In this document: positions 8,617 to 18,034 of the stretch, in pieces
Numbering within the stretch: position 1 is the stretch's first letter
Layout of the letters: every line of letters begins with the position of its first letter
Assembly: GCA_015655075.1 (NCBI GenBank)
Contig: JAATFT010000049.1
Coordinates: 62,001 to 126,000, forward strand
From: Clostridiales bacterium
GTDB lineage: Bacteria > Bacillota > Clostridia > Lachnospirales > Lachnospiraceae
Length of the DNA stretch: 64,000 bases
Direction: 5' to 3'
Notes under the pieces: generated by a model
The model's database searches: none
What the model was told of the DNA's origin: nothing
What the model saw: the letters and a program-made list of their open reading frames with translations, nothing else
Position numbers and translations under genes: made by a program

Positions 8617-10020
8617 CTACATACCCAAGAGTGCTTCTCCTATGGTTACAACGTCTCCGGCACCCATAGTTATCAACAGGTCGCCGTTATTACAATTTTG
8701 TAATAAAAAGTTTTCAATATCATCAAAACTTTCAAGATAGTATGCATCTTTACCAATTTTTATTAATTCTTTTTGTAAATCTCTGGAAGAAATATCTCCT
8801 GGATTGGTTTCCCTGGCTGCATAAATATCTGCCAGAACAATTTTGTCCGCAAGGGAAAGGGCGGAGGCAAACTCTTTTAAGAAAGCCTTGGTTCGGGAAT
8901 AGGTGTGGGGCTGAAACACACACCAGGTGGTTTTGTGGGGATAATTTTTTGCCGCGGTTAAAGTGGCGACCACCTCAGTAGGATGATGAGCATAGTCATC
9001 GATAATGGTAACGCCGCCCACTTCGCCTTTATATTGAAAACGGCGTTCTGTTCCGGTAAAGGAAAATAAAGCCTTCTTTATCATTTCCAGGGATATATTC
9101 AAACTCCTGGCCAGGGCTATGGCGGGAAGGGAATTGGATATATTGTGAATACCAAGTACATTTAATTCTATATGTGTTAATAATTTTCCGTTTTCCATTA
9201 AATCATAATGACCGTGGCCCAAAGCGTCATATTCAATATTAGCTGCGGTATAGTGGGCGGCAGTGCCGGAAACCGGTTTTGCGGAAGCATTCATGCTATA
9301 TGTCATAAAGGGACAGAGGAGGTCTTTTGTAAAATAAGAAACATTATCAATGTCTCCGTTGATGACCAAAAGACCGTTTTGGGGCAGCCGTTCTACAAAA
9401 AGAAGGAAGGAGCGGCGGATATCATCTATATCTTTAAAGAAATCCAAATGTTCTGCCTCTATATTTAAGATAATACTTTTTGTGGGATTGAATTTCAGAA
9501 AGCTGTTGGTATATTCACAGGCCTCCGTTATAAAATGTTCCGAGTGGCCGATGCGTATGTTTCCCTTAATATTATCTAAAATTCCTCCTACGGAGATGGT
9601 AGGATCTAAACCAGCCTCCAACAGAATCAAAGAAAGCATGGAGGTTGTGGTGGTTTTTCCATGGGTTCCGGCTATGGCTATGGCATCTGAATAATTTAAC
9701 ATAACCTGGCCCAGCAATTCAGCCCGGTCCATGATGGGGATTCCCGTACGGATAACAGCCTGGTATTCCGGGTTGGTTTCCTTTACCGCAGTGGTATAAA
9801 CTGCCAGCTTGATATCCGGAGTAACGTTGGACGCTCTTTGACCGTAAAAAACAGTAATACCTAAGGATTCCAAATGCTCGGTTATTTTACTCTTTTTTGC
9901 ATCAGAGCCGGTTACCGTAAAACCAATCGTATGTAAAAGCTCGGCAAGGCCGCTCATGCTGATGCCGCCGATACCAATAAAATGTACTTTAATGGGATTG
10001 CTAAAATTGATATGATACAT
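8617..10020 (-). CDS. murC: UDP-N-acetylmuramate--L-alanine ligase
   Basis: It adds L-Ala to UDP-MurNAc, the first amino acid of the peptidoglycan stem, using ATP in the cytoplasm. The 467-aa protein has the Rossmann start HFIGIGGISMSGLAELL (13-29), the P-loop GTHGKTTTT (118-126), the central NIEAEHLDFF region and the Mur C-terminal IDDYAHHPTEV motif. Length and motifs are normal. AGGAAG lies nine bases before the ATG. The stop codon directly touches a DnaA-box cluster. It is divergent from glgC. Confidence 0.97.
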   Translation of the reverse strand: MYHINFSNPIKVHFIGIGGISMSGLAELLHTIGFTVTGSDAKKSKITEHLESLGITVFYGQRASNVTPDIKLAVYTTAVKETNPEYQAVIRTGIPIMDRAELLGQVMLNYSDAIAIAGTHGKTTTTSMLSLILLEAGLDPTISVGGILDNIKGNIRIGHSEHFITEACEYTNSFLKFNPTKSIILNIEAEHLDFFKDIDDIRRSFLLFVERLPQNGLLVINGDIDNVSYFTKDLLCPFMTYSMNASAKPVSGTAAHYTAANIEYDALGHGHYDLMENGKLLTHIELNVLGIHNISNSLPAIALARSLNISLEMIKKALFSFTGTERRFQYKGEVGGVTIIDDYAHHPTEVVATLTAAKNYPHKTTWCVFQPHTYSRTKAFLKEFASALSLADKIVLADIYAARETNPGDISSRDLQKELIKIGKDAYYLESFDDIENFLLQNCNNGDLLITMGAGDVVTIGEALLGM

Positions 10021-10229
10021 AGAATTGCACTTCCTATCTTAATTGATTATTTTGCATTAACTGTGAAAGAAATAAGTCCATAATAATAAATTTCATTCCG
10101 TTAATCGTTATCTATAAGCTATTATAATCATTTCCTATAAAAATACAATTAAAAATTTCAGCATACCAACAAGATATGAAAAAATTTGGTTATTGTAGCC
10201 TGACTATATGCAGATAAAATAATAGAAAT

Positions 10230-10258
10230 TTGAATTATTGTTGATTTAGAGGTATAAT
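10230..10258 (+). promoter_or_regulatory. Possible upstream sigma-A promoter of glgCD
   Basis: TTGAAT (10230-10235), a 17-base spacer and TATAAT (10253-10258). It lies about 180 bases before glgC in the 416-base gap between the divergent murC and glgC genes, a gap that holds no gene. Confidence 0.45.
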
Positions 10259-10375
10259 ATCAATTGGGAATATAAAACTTTTGAAGTGCAATATACCTTT
10301 ATAAATTACAAGATGGTTAAGTTGGGTATAATGCTAAAAAGGAATAATTAAATTTTAAAATATTTGTAAATTTTA

Positions 10376-10404
10376 TTCACATTTATGTAAAAGAATGGTA
10401 TAAT
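10376..10404 (+). promoter_or_regulatory. Probable sigma-A promoter of glgCD
   Basis: TTCACA (10376-10381), a 17-base spacer and a perfect TATAAT (10399-10404), about 33 bases before the glgC start. This is the better of two candidates in the gap. Confidence 0.6.
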
Positions 10405-10436
10405 GGTGTCAAAATAAACAATTAAGAGGTGATTGC

Positions 10437-11711
10437 GTGATTAAGAAAGAGATGATTGCTATGCTGCTTGCCGGCGGACAAGGCTCAAGACTTGGAGTGC
10501 TGACCTCTAATGTTGCAAAACCTGCGGTGGCATTTGGGGGAAAATACAGAATTATCGATTTCTCTCTTAGCAATTGTATTAATTCAGGCGTGGATACAGT
10601 AGGTGTGTTAACTCAATATCAGCCTTTAAGGTTAAACACACATATTGGAATAGGTATTCCCTGGGATTTGGACCGGAATATCGGCGGTGTATCCATTTTG
10701 CCTCCCCATGAGAAAACCGACAGGAGTGAATGGTATACCGGAACGGCCAATGCTGTTTATCAAAACATGGAGTATATGGAGTATTATAATCCGGAATATG
10801 TATTGATTTTAGGAGGGGACCATATTTATAAAATGGATTATGAAACAATGTTAGACTATCATAAACTTCATAATGCGGATATTACCCTGGCCGCCGTTCC
10901 TGTACCCATAGAAGAAGCCAGCCGGTTTGGAATTGTTATTACGGATGAGGAAAAGAGAATCACTGAATTTGAAGAAAAACCTTTAAGGCCAAGGAGTAAT
11001 TTAGCCTCCATGGGGATTTACATCTTCTCCTGGAATATCCTGAGGGAGGCCTTAATCATCTTATCCGGACAAAAAGGCTGTGATTTCGGCAAACACGTAA
11101 TTCCTTACTGTCATAAGCGGGGAGACCGGATATTTGCCTATGAATATAACGGATATTGGAAAGATGTAGGCACCTTGAGAGCCTATTGGGAATCCAATAT
11201 GGAATTGATTGATCTGATTCCAGTATTTAATTTATATGAGGAATTTTGGAAAATTTATACTAAAAGTGATACCATACTTCCCCAGTACATAGGGGATACT
11301 GCTGTAATAGATAGGACAATTATCGGCGAGGGAGCTGAAATTTATGGTGAAGTACATAATTCGGTCATTGGTTCAGGGGTATATATCGGGCCGGGGGCCG
11401 TTGTCCGGGATTCCATTCTTATGAAGGATGCCGTCATAGGGGAAGGGGCAGTGGTTGGTAAAGCCATAGTGGCAGAAGGCGTGAACATTGGTGCTTACGC
11501 CGAACTTGGCATCGGGGAGGAGGTACCTAATGAGAAAGATTCAAACATTTATTCTTTCGGGCTGGTGACCATAGCAGAGAATTCAATGATACCTCCCTAT
11601 GTTAAAATAGGAAAAAATACGGCGGTTTCAGGCCGCACCACCGTGGAGGATTATTGGGAGGGAGTGCTGACCTCCGGCGGGACATTGATTAAGGCAGGTG
11701 GTAAGCTATGA
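10437..11711 (+). CDS. glgC: Glucose-1-phosphate adenylyltransferase, catalytic subunit
   Basis: It makes ADP-glucose from ATP and glucose 1-phosphate for glycogen synthesis. The N-terminal nucleotidyltransferase core has [21 protein letters not shown], the FEEKP loop and YWKDVGT. The C-terminal part is a left-handed beta-helix with hexapeptide repeats ([24 protein letters not shown]). The start is GTG at 10437 with AAGAGGTG upstream. Its stop overlaps the glgD start by four bases (ATGA), so the two subunits are translationally coupled. The length of 424 aa is somewhat longer than Bacillus GlgC (380). Confidence 0.95.
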   Translation: MIKKEMIAMLLAGGQGSRLGVLTSNVAKPAVAFGGKYRIIDFSLSNCINSGVDTVGVLTQYQPLRLNTHIGIGIPWDLDRNIGGVSILPPHEKTDRSEWYTGTANAVYQNMEYMEYYNPEYVLILGGDHIYKMDYETMLDYHKLHNADITLAAVPVPIEEASRFGIVITDEEKRITEFEEKPLRPRSNLASMGIYIFSWNILREALIILSGQKGCDFGKHVIPYCHKRGDRIFAYEYNGYWKDVGTLRAYWESNMELIDLIPVFNLYEEFWKIYTKSDTILPQYIGDTAVIDRTIIGEGAEIYGEVHNSVIGSGVYIGPGAVVRDSILMKDAVIGEGAVVGKAIVAEGVNIGAYAELGIGEEVPNEKDSNIYSFGLVTIAENSMIPPYVKIGKNTAVSGRTTVEDYWEGVLTSGGTLIKAGGKL

Positions 11712-12829
11712 GGGCGGTAGGAATTATATTAGCCGGCGGAAACAGTAATAGAATGGGAAATTTATCCAGTAAAAGAGCAATAGCAGCCATGCCGGTTGCC
11801 GGCAGCTACCGCTGTATTGATTTTGCATTGAGCAACATGTCCAATTCCCATATCCAGAAGGTTGCTGTGTTTACCCAATACAATTCAAGATCTTTAAACA
11901 AACATTTGAATTCCTCTAAATGGTGGGATTTTGGCAGAAAGCAGGGGGGATTATTTGTATTTACTCCCACTATCACTCCGGATAACAGCTTCTGGTACCG
12001 GGGAACGGCTGATACCATGTACCAGAATTTGGATTTTTTAAAAAACAGCCACGAACCATATGCTGTAATTACTTCCGGTGACGGTGTTTATAAGCTGGAT
12101 TATAATAAAGTGCTGGAATATCATATTAACAAGAGGGCAGATATTACAGTGGTAAGTAAACTGCTAAAAGAAGGAGAGGATGCAAGCAGATTTGGAATTA
12201 TTAATACGGATAAAGACGGAAGAATCATAGAGTTTGAAGAGAAACCACTTATGACATCTGCGGATACCATTTCTATCGGTATATACGTGATACGAAGGAG
12301 ATTGTTGATTGAATTAGTGGAAAAGTCGGCCGAAGAAGACCGCTATGACTTTGTAAAGGATATTCTGATCCGGTATAAAAATCTGAAGAGAATATATGCT
12401 TATGGAATGAATACGTACTGGAGCAGCATATCCACGGTAGATTCCTATTATAAGACGAATATGGACTTCTTGAAAAAAGAGGTCAGGGATTATTTCTTTA
12501 AGGAATATCCGGATATTTATTCGAAAATAGACGATTTACCGCCTGCAAAGTATAATCAGGGTGCTTCCGTAAAAAACAGCATTATATCCAGCGGTTGCAT
12601 AGTCAACGGAGTAATTGAAAATTCTATTGTGTTTAAGAAGGTTTATATAGGCAATAATAGTACCATTAAAAATTCCATCATTTTAAATGATGTGTATATT
12701 GGTGACAACACTTATATAGAAAACTGCATAGTAGAAAGCGGGGATACCATACGGGCTGATACAACCTATGTGGGGGAACCGGGCAATGTTGAAATAGTAG
12801 TAGAAAAAAATGAAAGGTATGTACTTTAG
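11708..12829 (+). CDS. glgD: Glucose-1-phosphate adenylyltransferase, GlgD regulatory subunit
   Basis: This is the paralogous subunit of the Firmicutes GlgC/GlgD pair. The nucleotidyltransferase fold is recognisable ([41 protein letters not shown]), but the nucleotide loop differs from GlgC (GNSNRMG instead of GQGSRLG). This agrees with the family view that GlgD is poorly active alone and modulates GlgC. Hexapeptide repeats ([24 protein letters not shown]) form the C-terminus. It overlaps glgC by four bases and is followed after 43 bases by spoVG, which may receive read-through. Confidence 0.93.
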   Translation: MRAVGIILAGGNSNRMGNLSSKRAIAAMPVAGSYRCIDFALSNMSNSHIQKVAVFTQYNSRSLNKHLNSSKWWDFGRKQGGLFVFTPTITPDNSFWYRGTADTMYQNLDFLKNSHEPYAVITSGDGVYKLDYNKVLEYHINKRADITVVSKLLKEGEDASRFGIINTDKDGRIIEFEEKPLMTSADTISIGIYVIRRRLLIELVEKSAEEDRYDFVKDILIRYKNLKRIYAYGMNTYWSSISTVDSYYKTNMDFLKKEVRDYFFKEYPDIYSKIDDLPPAKYNQGASVKNSIISSGCIVNGVIENSIVFKKVYIGNNSTIKNSIILNDVYIGDNTYIENCIVESGDTIRADTTYVGEPGNVEIVVEKNERYVL

Positions 12830-12872
12830 ACTAACAACAAAAAGATAAATATTATAAAGGGGGATATACACA

Positions 12873-13157
12873 ATGCAGATAACTGACGTGCGTGTACGCA
12901 AAGTAAGTAAAGAAGGAAAGATGAAGGCGGTAGTATCCATTACAATGGATAATGAATTCGTAGTACATGATATTAAAGTAATCGAAGGGGAAAAAGGATT
13001 ATTCATTGCAATGCCCAGCCGAAAAGCAGGTGACGGGGAGTATCGCGACATTGCACATCCGATTAATTCAGAGACAAGAGATAAGATTCAAAAAATTATT
13101 CTGGAAAGCTATGAGATTGCGGCTGAGGAATATGAAGAGAAAGAATCAGAAACGTAA
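12873..13157 (+). CDS. spoVG: Septation/RNA-binding regulator SpoVG
   Basis: The 94-aa protein begins [11 protein letters not shown] and contains the [11 protein letters not shown] and IAMPSRK motifs, which are near invariant in SpoVG. The protein binds nucleic acid, and in Bacillus it affects asymmetric septation and sporulation. The AAGGGGGATATACACA leader gives a strong ribosome site. An 18-bp terminator follows. In B. subtilis spoVG is sigma-H driven; with only 43 bases after glgD, I cannot identify a separate promoter. Confidence 0.95.
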   Translation: MQITDVRVRKVSKEGKMKAVVSITMDNEFVVHDIKVIEGEKGLFIAMPSRKAGDGEYRDIAHPINSETRDKIQKIILESYEIAAEEYEEKESET

Positions 13158-13169
13158 CAAAAAGCGATA

Positions 13170-13224
13170 AGGAGTATCCCAAAACTTATAAACATGAGTT
13201 TTGGGATACTCCTTTTATTTTTTG
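13170..13224 (+). terminator. Strong terminator after spoVG
   Basis: There is a perfect 18-bp stem, 13170-13187 with 13198-13215 (AAGGAGTATCCCAAAACT and its complement), a 10-base loop and a T-rich tail. Confidence 0.9.
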
Positions 13225-13392
13225 GGTACTCGCGGAAACTCTTTTTATCTCCTTTTCTTTAACTTTCGTATATTTTGAAATTCCATTATAATCTGATTTA
13301 TCTTATCATCCCCGGTAGACGCCTCAACAGGGCAAACGCAGGAAGGAAGGTTATGTAAAATTTCCAGGCAGCTTCCAGGTGTAGGTATCCGA

Positions 13393-13421
13393 TTGCAACA
13401 AAAAAATATGTATGCTAGAAT
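13393..13421 (+). promoter_or_regulatory. Promoter of the LuxR-type regulator
   Basis: TTGCAA (13393-13398), a 17-base spacer and TAGAAT (13416-13421), 24 bases before the GTG start. Confidence 0.5.
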
Positions 13422-13445
13422 GGGAATAATAAGGATGTGAGATAT

Positions 13446-14225
13446 GTGGACAATACATTAAAGGAAACAGAATGGATTACAATTAATAAGGTGTTGCTGG
13501 AGATGTACGATATTCATAATGCAGAGCTATTTACGAATCGGGTGTTGCGGATTTTTCGAATGCTGATACCATATTCGAAGGGGTATTTTATAGTACTTGA
13601 CAGAACGGGAACGATTCAAAGGGAATATTCCTCCTTTCTGGAGATGGATGAGAAGACGTATCTGAAGTACGTGAATATCTATTATGATAAGGATTATCTG
13701 AAATACGTATTTGATATTTCCAACCACACGGTTACCTATAGGGATACCGACATTATGGAAGAATCAATACGAAAGAAAACCGAGTTTTATCGGGAGTTTT
13801 TAAAACCGAATAATATCCCGTATGGAGCAGGAATATTGCTACGGCGGAAAGGAGAAGATATTGGAATTGTAAACTTTTTCAGAAACAGTATGCTTGGAGA
13901 TTTCTCGAATAAGGATATGTTTATCCTGGATGTGCTGAAGGAACATCTGGCACATATGCTGTATGCATTGCTTGCTCAGGAGAAAAAAGGAGAAAGCAGC
14001 AGAAACAGCAGTCTGGATAAGGCTGTTATCCGATATGGACTTTCGGATAGGGAAAGGGAAGTTATTTCCTGTATTATGGAGGGAATGTCTAACGCAGAAA
14101 TCAGCGACAGGATGTCTATCAGCATCTCCACTGTGAAAAAGCATGTATACCATATCTTTACCAAAATGAAAGTAAATACAAGAACTCAGCTAAGAGCTGC
14201 AATGGATAAAGCAGAGCTTTTATAG
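13446..14225 (+). CDS. LuxR-family transcriptional regulator with GAF-like sensor
   Basis: The C-terminal 60 residues are a LuxR/GerE helix-turn-helix (LSDREREVISCIMEGMSNAEISDRMSIS followed by STVKKHVYHIFTKMKV). The N-terminal part (about 1-190) reads like a divergent GAF domain (KGYFIVLDRTG, YGAGILLRRKGEDIGIVNFFR), a small-molecule sensor fold. There is no receiver domain. The start is set at GTG 13446 (MDNTLKETEW, 259 aa) because AAGGA is 10 bases upstream; an in-frame GTG at 13437 is only one base from that site. It lies directly upstream of the urea carboxylase operon and is its likely regulator. The ligand is unknown. Confidence 0.8.
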   Translation: MDNTLKETEWITINKVLLEMYDIHNAELFTNRVLRIFRMLIPYSKGYFIVLDRTGTIQREYSSFLEMDEKTYLKYVNIYYDKDYLKYVFDISNHTVTYRDTDIMEESIRKKTEFYREFLKPNNIPYGAGILLRRKGEDIGIVNFFRNSMLGDFSNKDMFILDVLKEHLAHMLYALLAQEKKGESSRNSSLDKAVIRYGLSDREREVISCIMEGMSNAEISDRMSISISTVKKHVYHIFTKMKVNTRTQLRAAMDKAELL

Positions 14226-14288
14226 AACAGGATGCAAATAGTTCTATAAAAGTTCTATTTTTGTCAAAAAAATTCATATTTAGTTCAA

Positions 14289-14317
14289 TTGTTTGTGCTG
14301 ATTAGGAATGTTACAAT
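14289..14317 (+). promoter_or_regulatory. Promoter of the urea carboxylase operon
   Basis: TTGTTT (14289-14294), a 17-base spacer and TACAAT (14312-14317), lying after the luxR stop codon and before the hairpin at 14341. Transcripts from here would carry the hairpin in the leader. Confidence 0.55.
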
Positions 14318-14340
14318 GCGTGTATAAAATAAATCGAAAA

Positions 14341-14392
14341 GAAAAAATGCAAAGGTGCGAAAGTATACCTTTGCATTTTTTCTTTTTTCATT
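14341..14392 (+). terminator. Leader hairpin/terminator between promoter and urea carboxylase (possible attenuator)
   Basis: There is a perfect 16-bp stem, 14341-14356 (GAAAAAATGCAAAGGT) with 14367-14382 (ACCTTTGCATTTTTTC), a 10-base loop and then TTTTTT. It may simply end the luxR transcript, but a promoter-like sequence precedes it, so it could also be a regulated terminator of the operon. Confidence 0.7.
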
Positions 14393-14436
14393 TTTATTAG
14401 AAAAGGTGGAAAACTTAAGATAAAGAGGAGATTAGG

Positions 14437-17400
14437 ATGTTTGATAAAGTATTTATAGCGAATCGTGGTGCAATCGCGGTCCGAATTGAACGTACCTTGA
14501 AGAAAATGGGAATCCGAAGCGTAGCAGTATATTCCAAAGCAGATCAGGACAGTCTTCATGTAGAAAATGCGGATGAAGCAGTTTATATCGGAGAAGGTAC
14601 CGCAAAGGAAACCTATCTGGATACAGATAAAATAATCAAAGCAGCAATGGATACCGGAGCACAGGCGATTCATCCGGGATACGGATTCTTAAGTGAAAAT
14701 ACGGAATTTGCCGAAAAATGCGAAAAGCAGGGGATTAAGTTCATCGGACCCGATGCAGGTCAAATTAAAAAGTTTGGATTAAAGCATGCAGCAAGAGAAC
14801 TTGCAGTAAAGGCAGAGGTGCCTTTACTTCCGGGAACCGGACTTTTATCCGGAGCAGATGAAGCCGTCAGGGAAGCAGAGAAAATCGGATATCCGATTAT
14901 TTTAAAGAGTACGGCGGGCGGCGGAGGAATTGGTATGAGAATCTGTAATTCCCCGGAGGAATTAAGCCGGGCGTATGAAGCGGTTTGTCATCTGGCAGCC
15001 GCTAACTTTAATAATGCAGGCGTATTCTTAGAAAAGTACATTACCCGATCCCGTCATGTGGAGGTACAGATATTCGGCAACAGGTTTGGTGAAATAGCAG
15101 CTCTTGGCGAAAGAGATTGTTCCATCCAGAGAAGAAACCAGAAAGTCGTGGAAGAAAGTCCGGCTCCGAATCTTTCTGATGAAATCCGAAAGAAGATGTT
15201 TGCAGCGGCAAAGCGGCTTGCGGCAGAAGCGGCATACCGCAGCGCCGGCACCGTAGAATTTCTATATGATGAGCAGGCAAAGCAGTTTTACTTCATGGAA
15301 GTGAATACGAGGCTTCAGGTAGAGCATGGAATTACGGAGGAAGTTCTGGGTATTGACCTGGTTGAGTGGATGGTAAAGGAAGCTGCGGATGAGCTTATTG
15401 ATATTCGTTCTCTTGTGAAAAAGCCCCGGGGATATTCCATAGAAGTTCGTTTATATGCGGAGGATTGTATCAATGGTTTCCGGCCGGGCACAGGAAAAAT
15501 CGATGAGGTCATTTTTGATAGGACGGCAAGGGTGGAGACTTGGATTCAGAAAGGTGTAAAGGTTACTTCCCTCTATGATCCCATGCTGGCAAAGCTGATT
15601 GTACATGGAACAGACCGTGCAGATGCCGTGGAAAAAATGCATCAGGTACTTACTAACACGAGAGTATATGGGATTACATCAAACCTGCAGTATTTAAAAG
15701 CTCTCTTTGAAACAAAGGATTATAAAGAGGGAGCCTTATATACCGGAATGCTGAATACCTTCTCACCCCATGAAAATACAATCGAAGTATTAGACGGCGG
15801 TTTTCAGACTACCGTGCAGGATTATCCGGGTATGATCGGCTACTGGTTTGTAGGTGTCCCGCCATGCGGACCGATGGACAGCTACAGCTTCAGAATCGGC
15901 AACAGTATTCTTGGAAATACAGAAGATGCACCTGGACTTGAGATGACCTTAAGAGGAGGCAGCTACCGTTTCCGTACTACCGTAAGTTTTTGCATCACCG
16001 GGGCTGATATGCATGCCACACTGGACGGAGCGGAAATTGAAATGTATCAGGTAGTTCACGCGTCTGCCATGTCAGTACTGAAGTTTAAGGACTGTAAAGT
16101 GGGGATGAGAACGTATTTGCTTGTAGCAGGCGGTTTTGATATACCAAAGATTATGGGAAGCAGTTCCACTTTCATTGACGGGAAATTTGGCGGGCATAAC
16201 GGAAGAGCACTTCGTACAGGAGATACCTTAAATGTTACGGATCGCTGTGTAATTGATTCTATTGAGTCTATGCCGGAAAAATTCCGTCCCCGTCTGACAA
16301 ACAACTGGAAAATCGGTGTAATACCAGGGCCGCAGCCAACACCGGAATACTTAAAAGCAGAGTATTTAAAAACACTGGAGACAGCCGAATATGAAGTTAA
16401 TTTTAACAGTGCAAGAACAGGTATACGCCTTAACGGACCGGTTCCACAGTGGGTCCGCAAAGACGGCGGAGAAGCAGGACTGCATCCTTCTAATATACAT
16501 GATAATGCATATGCAATCGGAACCCTGGATCTGACCGGTGACCAATCCATATTGCTGGGACCGGACGGACCAAGTCTTGGAGGCTTTGTATGTTCCGTAA
16601 CAACAGCCAAAGGCGAACTCTGGAAGTTAGGTCAGCTGCACCCGGGAGATAAGGTTCATTTTCAACTGATTGACTTAGAGCAGGCAAAGGCAATCCGGGA
16701 AGCCCAAGAGGCAACCTTAAAAGATGATTACAAGACGGTAACACTTCCGGAGCCGATAGAATTGGATTACAATTATGCAATTCTGGCAAAGGAGAATAGG
16801 GAAGATACGGATATTTTAATCCGTCTGGCCGGAGAAGAAAACATTCTTGTGGAATATGGTGAGATGGAACTGGATATTGAGCTTCGTTTCCGTATACATG
16901 TATTGATGCAGAAGTTGCAGCAGAGGAAGCTTCCGATTATTGATCTAACCCCCGGAATCCGTTCCTTACAGATTCATTTCGATATTGAAAAGATATCTGT
17001 TCAGGATATGGTAAACGCCGTATTAAAGTTAAATGAGGAACTGCCTGAGTTATCCGATTTATCCGTTCCGTCCAGAATCATCAGGCTGCCCTTGTCCTGG
17101 GATGATCCGCAGACACAGCTGGCAGCACAGAGATATCAGCAGACCGTCAGGCAAAATGCACCCTGGTGTCCCAGCAATCCGGAATTCATCCGAAGAGTTA
17201 ACGGACTGGACAGCACCTTGGATGTGAAAAAGATAGTATTTGAGGCCAACTATCTGGTGCTTGGACTTGGAGATGTGTACCTGGGTGCACCGGTTGCCAC
17301 ACCGGTAGATCCAAGACACAGATTGGTAACCACAAAGTATAATCCGGCAAGGCCCTGGACACCGGAAAATGCAGTGGGAATCGGCGGCGCATATCTTTGT

Positions 17401-18018
17401 GTATATGGAATGGAAGGACCTGGAGGATATCAGCTTGTAGGAAGAACCATTCAGATGTGGAACCCGCTAGGAGCAACGGAATATTTTAGGCCCGGTAAGC
17501 CCTGGCTTTTGGAGTTTTTTGATCAGATTAAATTCTATCCGGTAAGTGCAGAGGAAATCTTACGGTACAGGGAGGGTTTTTTAAGAGGCAGATATCAGAT
17601 TGAAATCGAAGAGACAACCTTTCATCTGGGTGAATACAAAAAGTTCCTGGAAGAAAATAAAGAATTGATTCAAACTTTCAAGAAACATCAGGAAGCCTCC
17701 TTTGAAGCGGAGCGTCGGATGTGGAAGGATAAAGGCCTGGATGAATTCGATTCCGAAACACAGGATGCACCCCCAATTGCACAGGAAGAGATTCCGGATG
17801 GCTGCGAGGCGGTAAGAACCATACTTCCGGGAATTGTATGGAAGGTTTTTGCAGAAAAAGGACAGCAGGTAAAAGAAGGAGATGTATTAATCATTTTAGA
17901 AAGTATGAAGATGGAATTCCCCATAGAGTCCGAATTTAACGGAGTAGTGGAAAGGGTGTGTCTGGAGCCGGGCGAACAGGTGAATTCAGGTCAGCTTGCG
18001 GTATGTATCAAAGTATAG
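14437..18018 (+). CDS. Biotin-dependent urea (or guanidine) carboxylase
   Basis: It is a 1193-aa single-chain carboxylase. The N-terminal biotin carboxylase (about 1-450) has ANRGAIAVRIERTL, the ATP-grasp glycine loop STAGGGGIGMR and EVNTRLQVEHGITE. The middle carboxyltransferase is built from KipA/KipI-like domains (about 455-990; PPCGPMDSYSFRIGN, GPDGPSLGGFVC, GDVYLGAP, GGYQLVGRT). The C-terminal biotinyl domain has ESMKMEF with the biotin lysine at 1158. Family members carboxylate urea to allophanate, or guanidine to carboxyguanidine. Asn-690 (HDNAYAIG) may be the position that separates urea enzymes (Asn) from guanidine enzymes (Asp). I recall that distinction but could not align. There are no carboxyguanidine deiminase genes nearby. 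The ribosome site is AGAGGAG. Confidence 0.9.
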   Translation: MFDKVFIANRGAIAVRIERTLKKMGIRSVAVYSKADQDSLHVENADEAVYIGEGTAKETYLDTDKIIKAAMDTGAQAIHPGYGFLSENTEFAEKCEKQGIKFIGPDAGQIKKFGLKHAARELAVKAEVPLLPGTGLLSGADEAVREAEKIGYPIILKSTAGGGGIGMRICNSPEELSRAYEAVCHLAAANFNNAGVFLEKYITRSRHVEVQIFGNRFGEIAALGERDCSIQRRNQKVVEESPAPNLSDEIRKKMFAAAKRLAAEAAYRSAGTVEFLYDEQAKQFYFMEVNTRLQVEHGITEEVLGIDLVEWMVKEAADELIDIRSLVKKPRGYSIEVRLYAEDCINGFRPGTGKIDEVIFDRTARVETWIQKGVKVTSLYDPMLAKLIVHGTDRADAVEKMHQVLTNTRVYGITSNLQYLKALFETKDYKEGALYTGMLNTFSPHENTIEVLDGGFQTTVQDYPGMIGYWFVGVPPCGPMDSYSFRIGNSILGNTEDAPGLEMTLRGGSYRFRTTVSFCITGADMHATLDGAEIEMYQVVHASAMSVLKFKDCKVGMRTYLLVAGGFDIPKIMGSSSTFIDGKFGGHNGRALRTGDTLNVTDRCVIDSIESMPEKFRPRLTNNWKIGVIPGPQPTPEYLKAEYLKTLETAEYEVNFNSARTGIRLNGPVPQWVRKDGGEAGLHPSNIHDNAYAIGTLDLTGDQSILLGPDGPSLGGFVCSVTTAKGELWKLGQLHPGDKVHFQLIDLEQAKAIREAQEATLKDDYKTVTLPEPIELDYNYAILAKENREDTDILIRLAGEENILVEYGEMELDIELRFRIHVLMQKLQQRKLPIIDLTPGIRSLQIHFDIEKISVQDMVNAVLKLNEELPELSDLSVPSRIIRLPLSWDDPQTQLAAQRYQQTVRQNAPWCPSNPEFIRRVNGLDSTLDVKKIVFEANYLVLGLGDVYLGAPVATPVDPRHRLVTTKYNPARPWTPENAVGIGGAYLCVYGMEGPGGYQLVGRTIQMWNPLGATEYFRPGKPWLLEFFDQIKFYPVSAEEILRYREGFLRGRYQIEIEETTFHLGEYKKFLEENKELIQTFKKHQEASFEAERRMWKDKGLDEFDSETQDAPPIAQEEIPDGCEAVRTILPGIVWKVFAEKGQQVKEGDVLIILESMKMEFPIESEFNGVVERVCLEPGEQVNSGQLAVCIKV

Positions 18019-18034
18019 ACAGGAGTGATAAAGA

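Noticed and set aside
14226-14436. Guanidine (ykkC) riboswitch upstream of the carboxylase
   Set aside because: The leader has only the simple 16-bp terminator hairpin; I could not find the conserved ykkC core or paired elements in about 100 bases.
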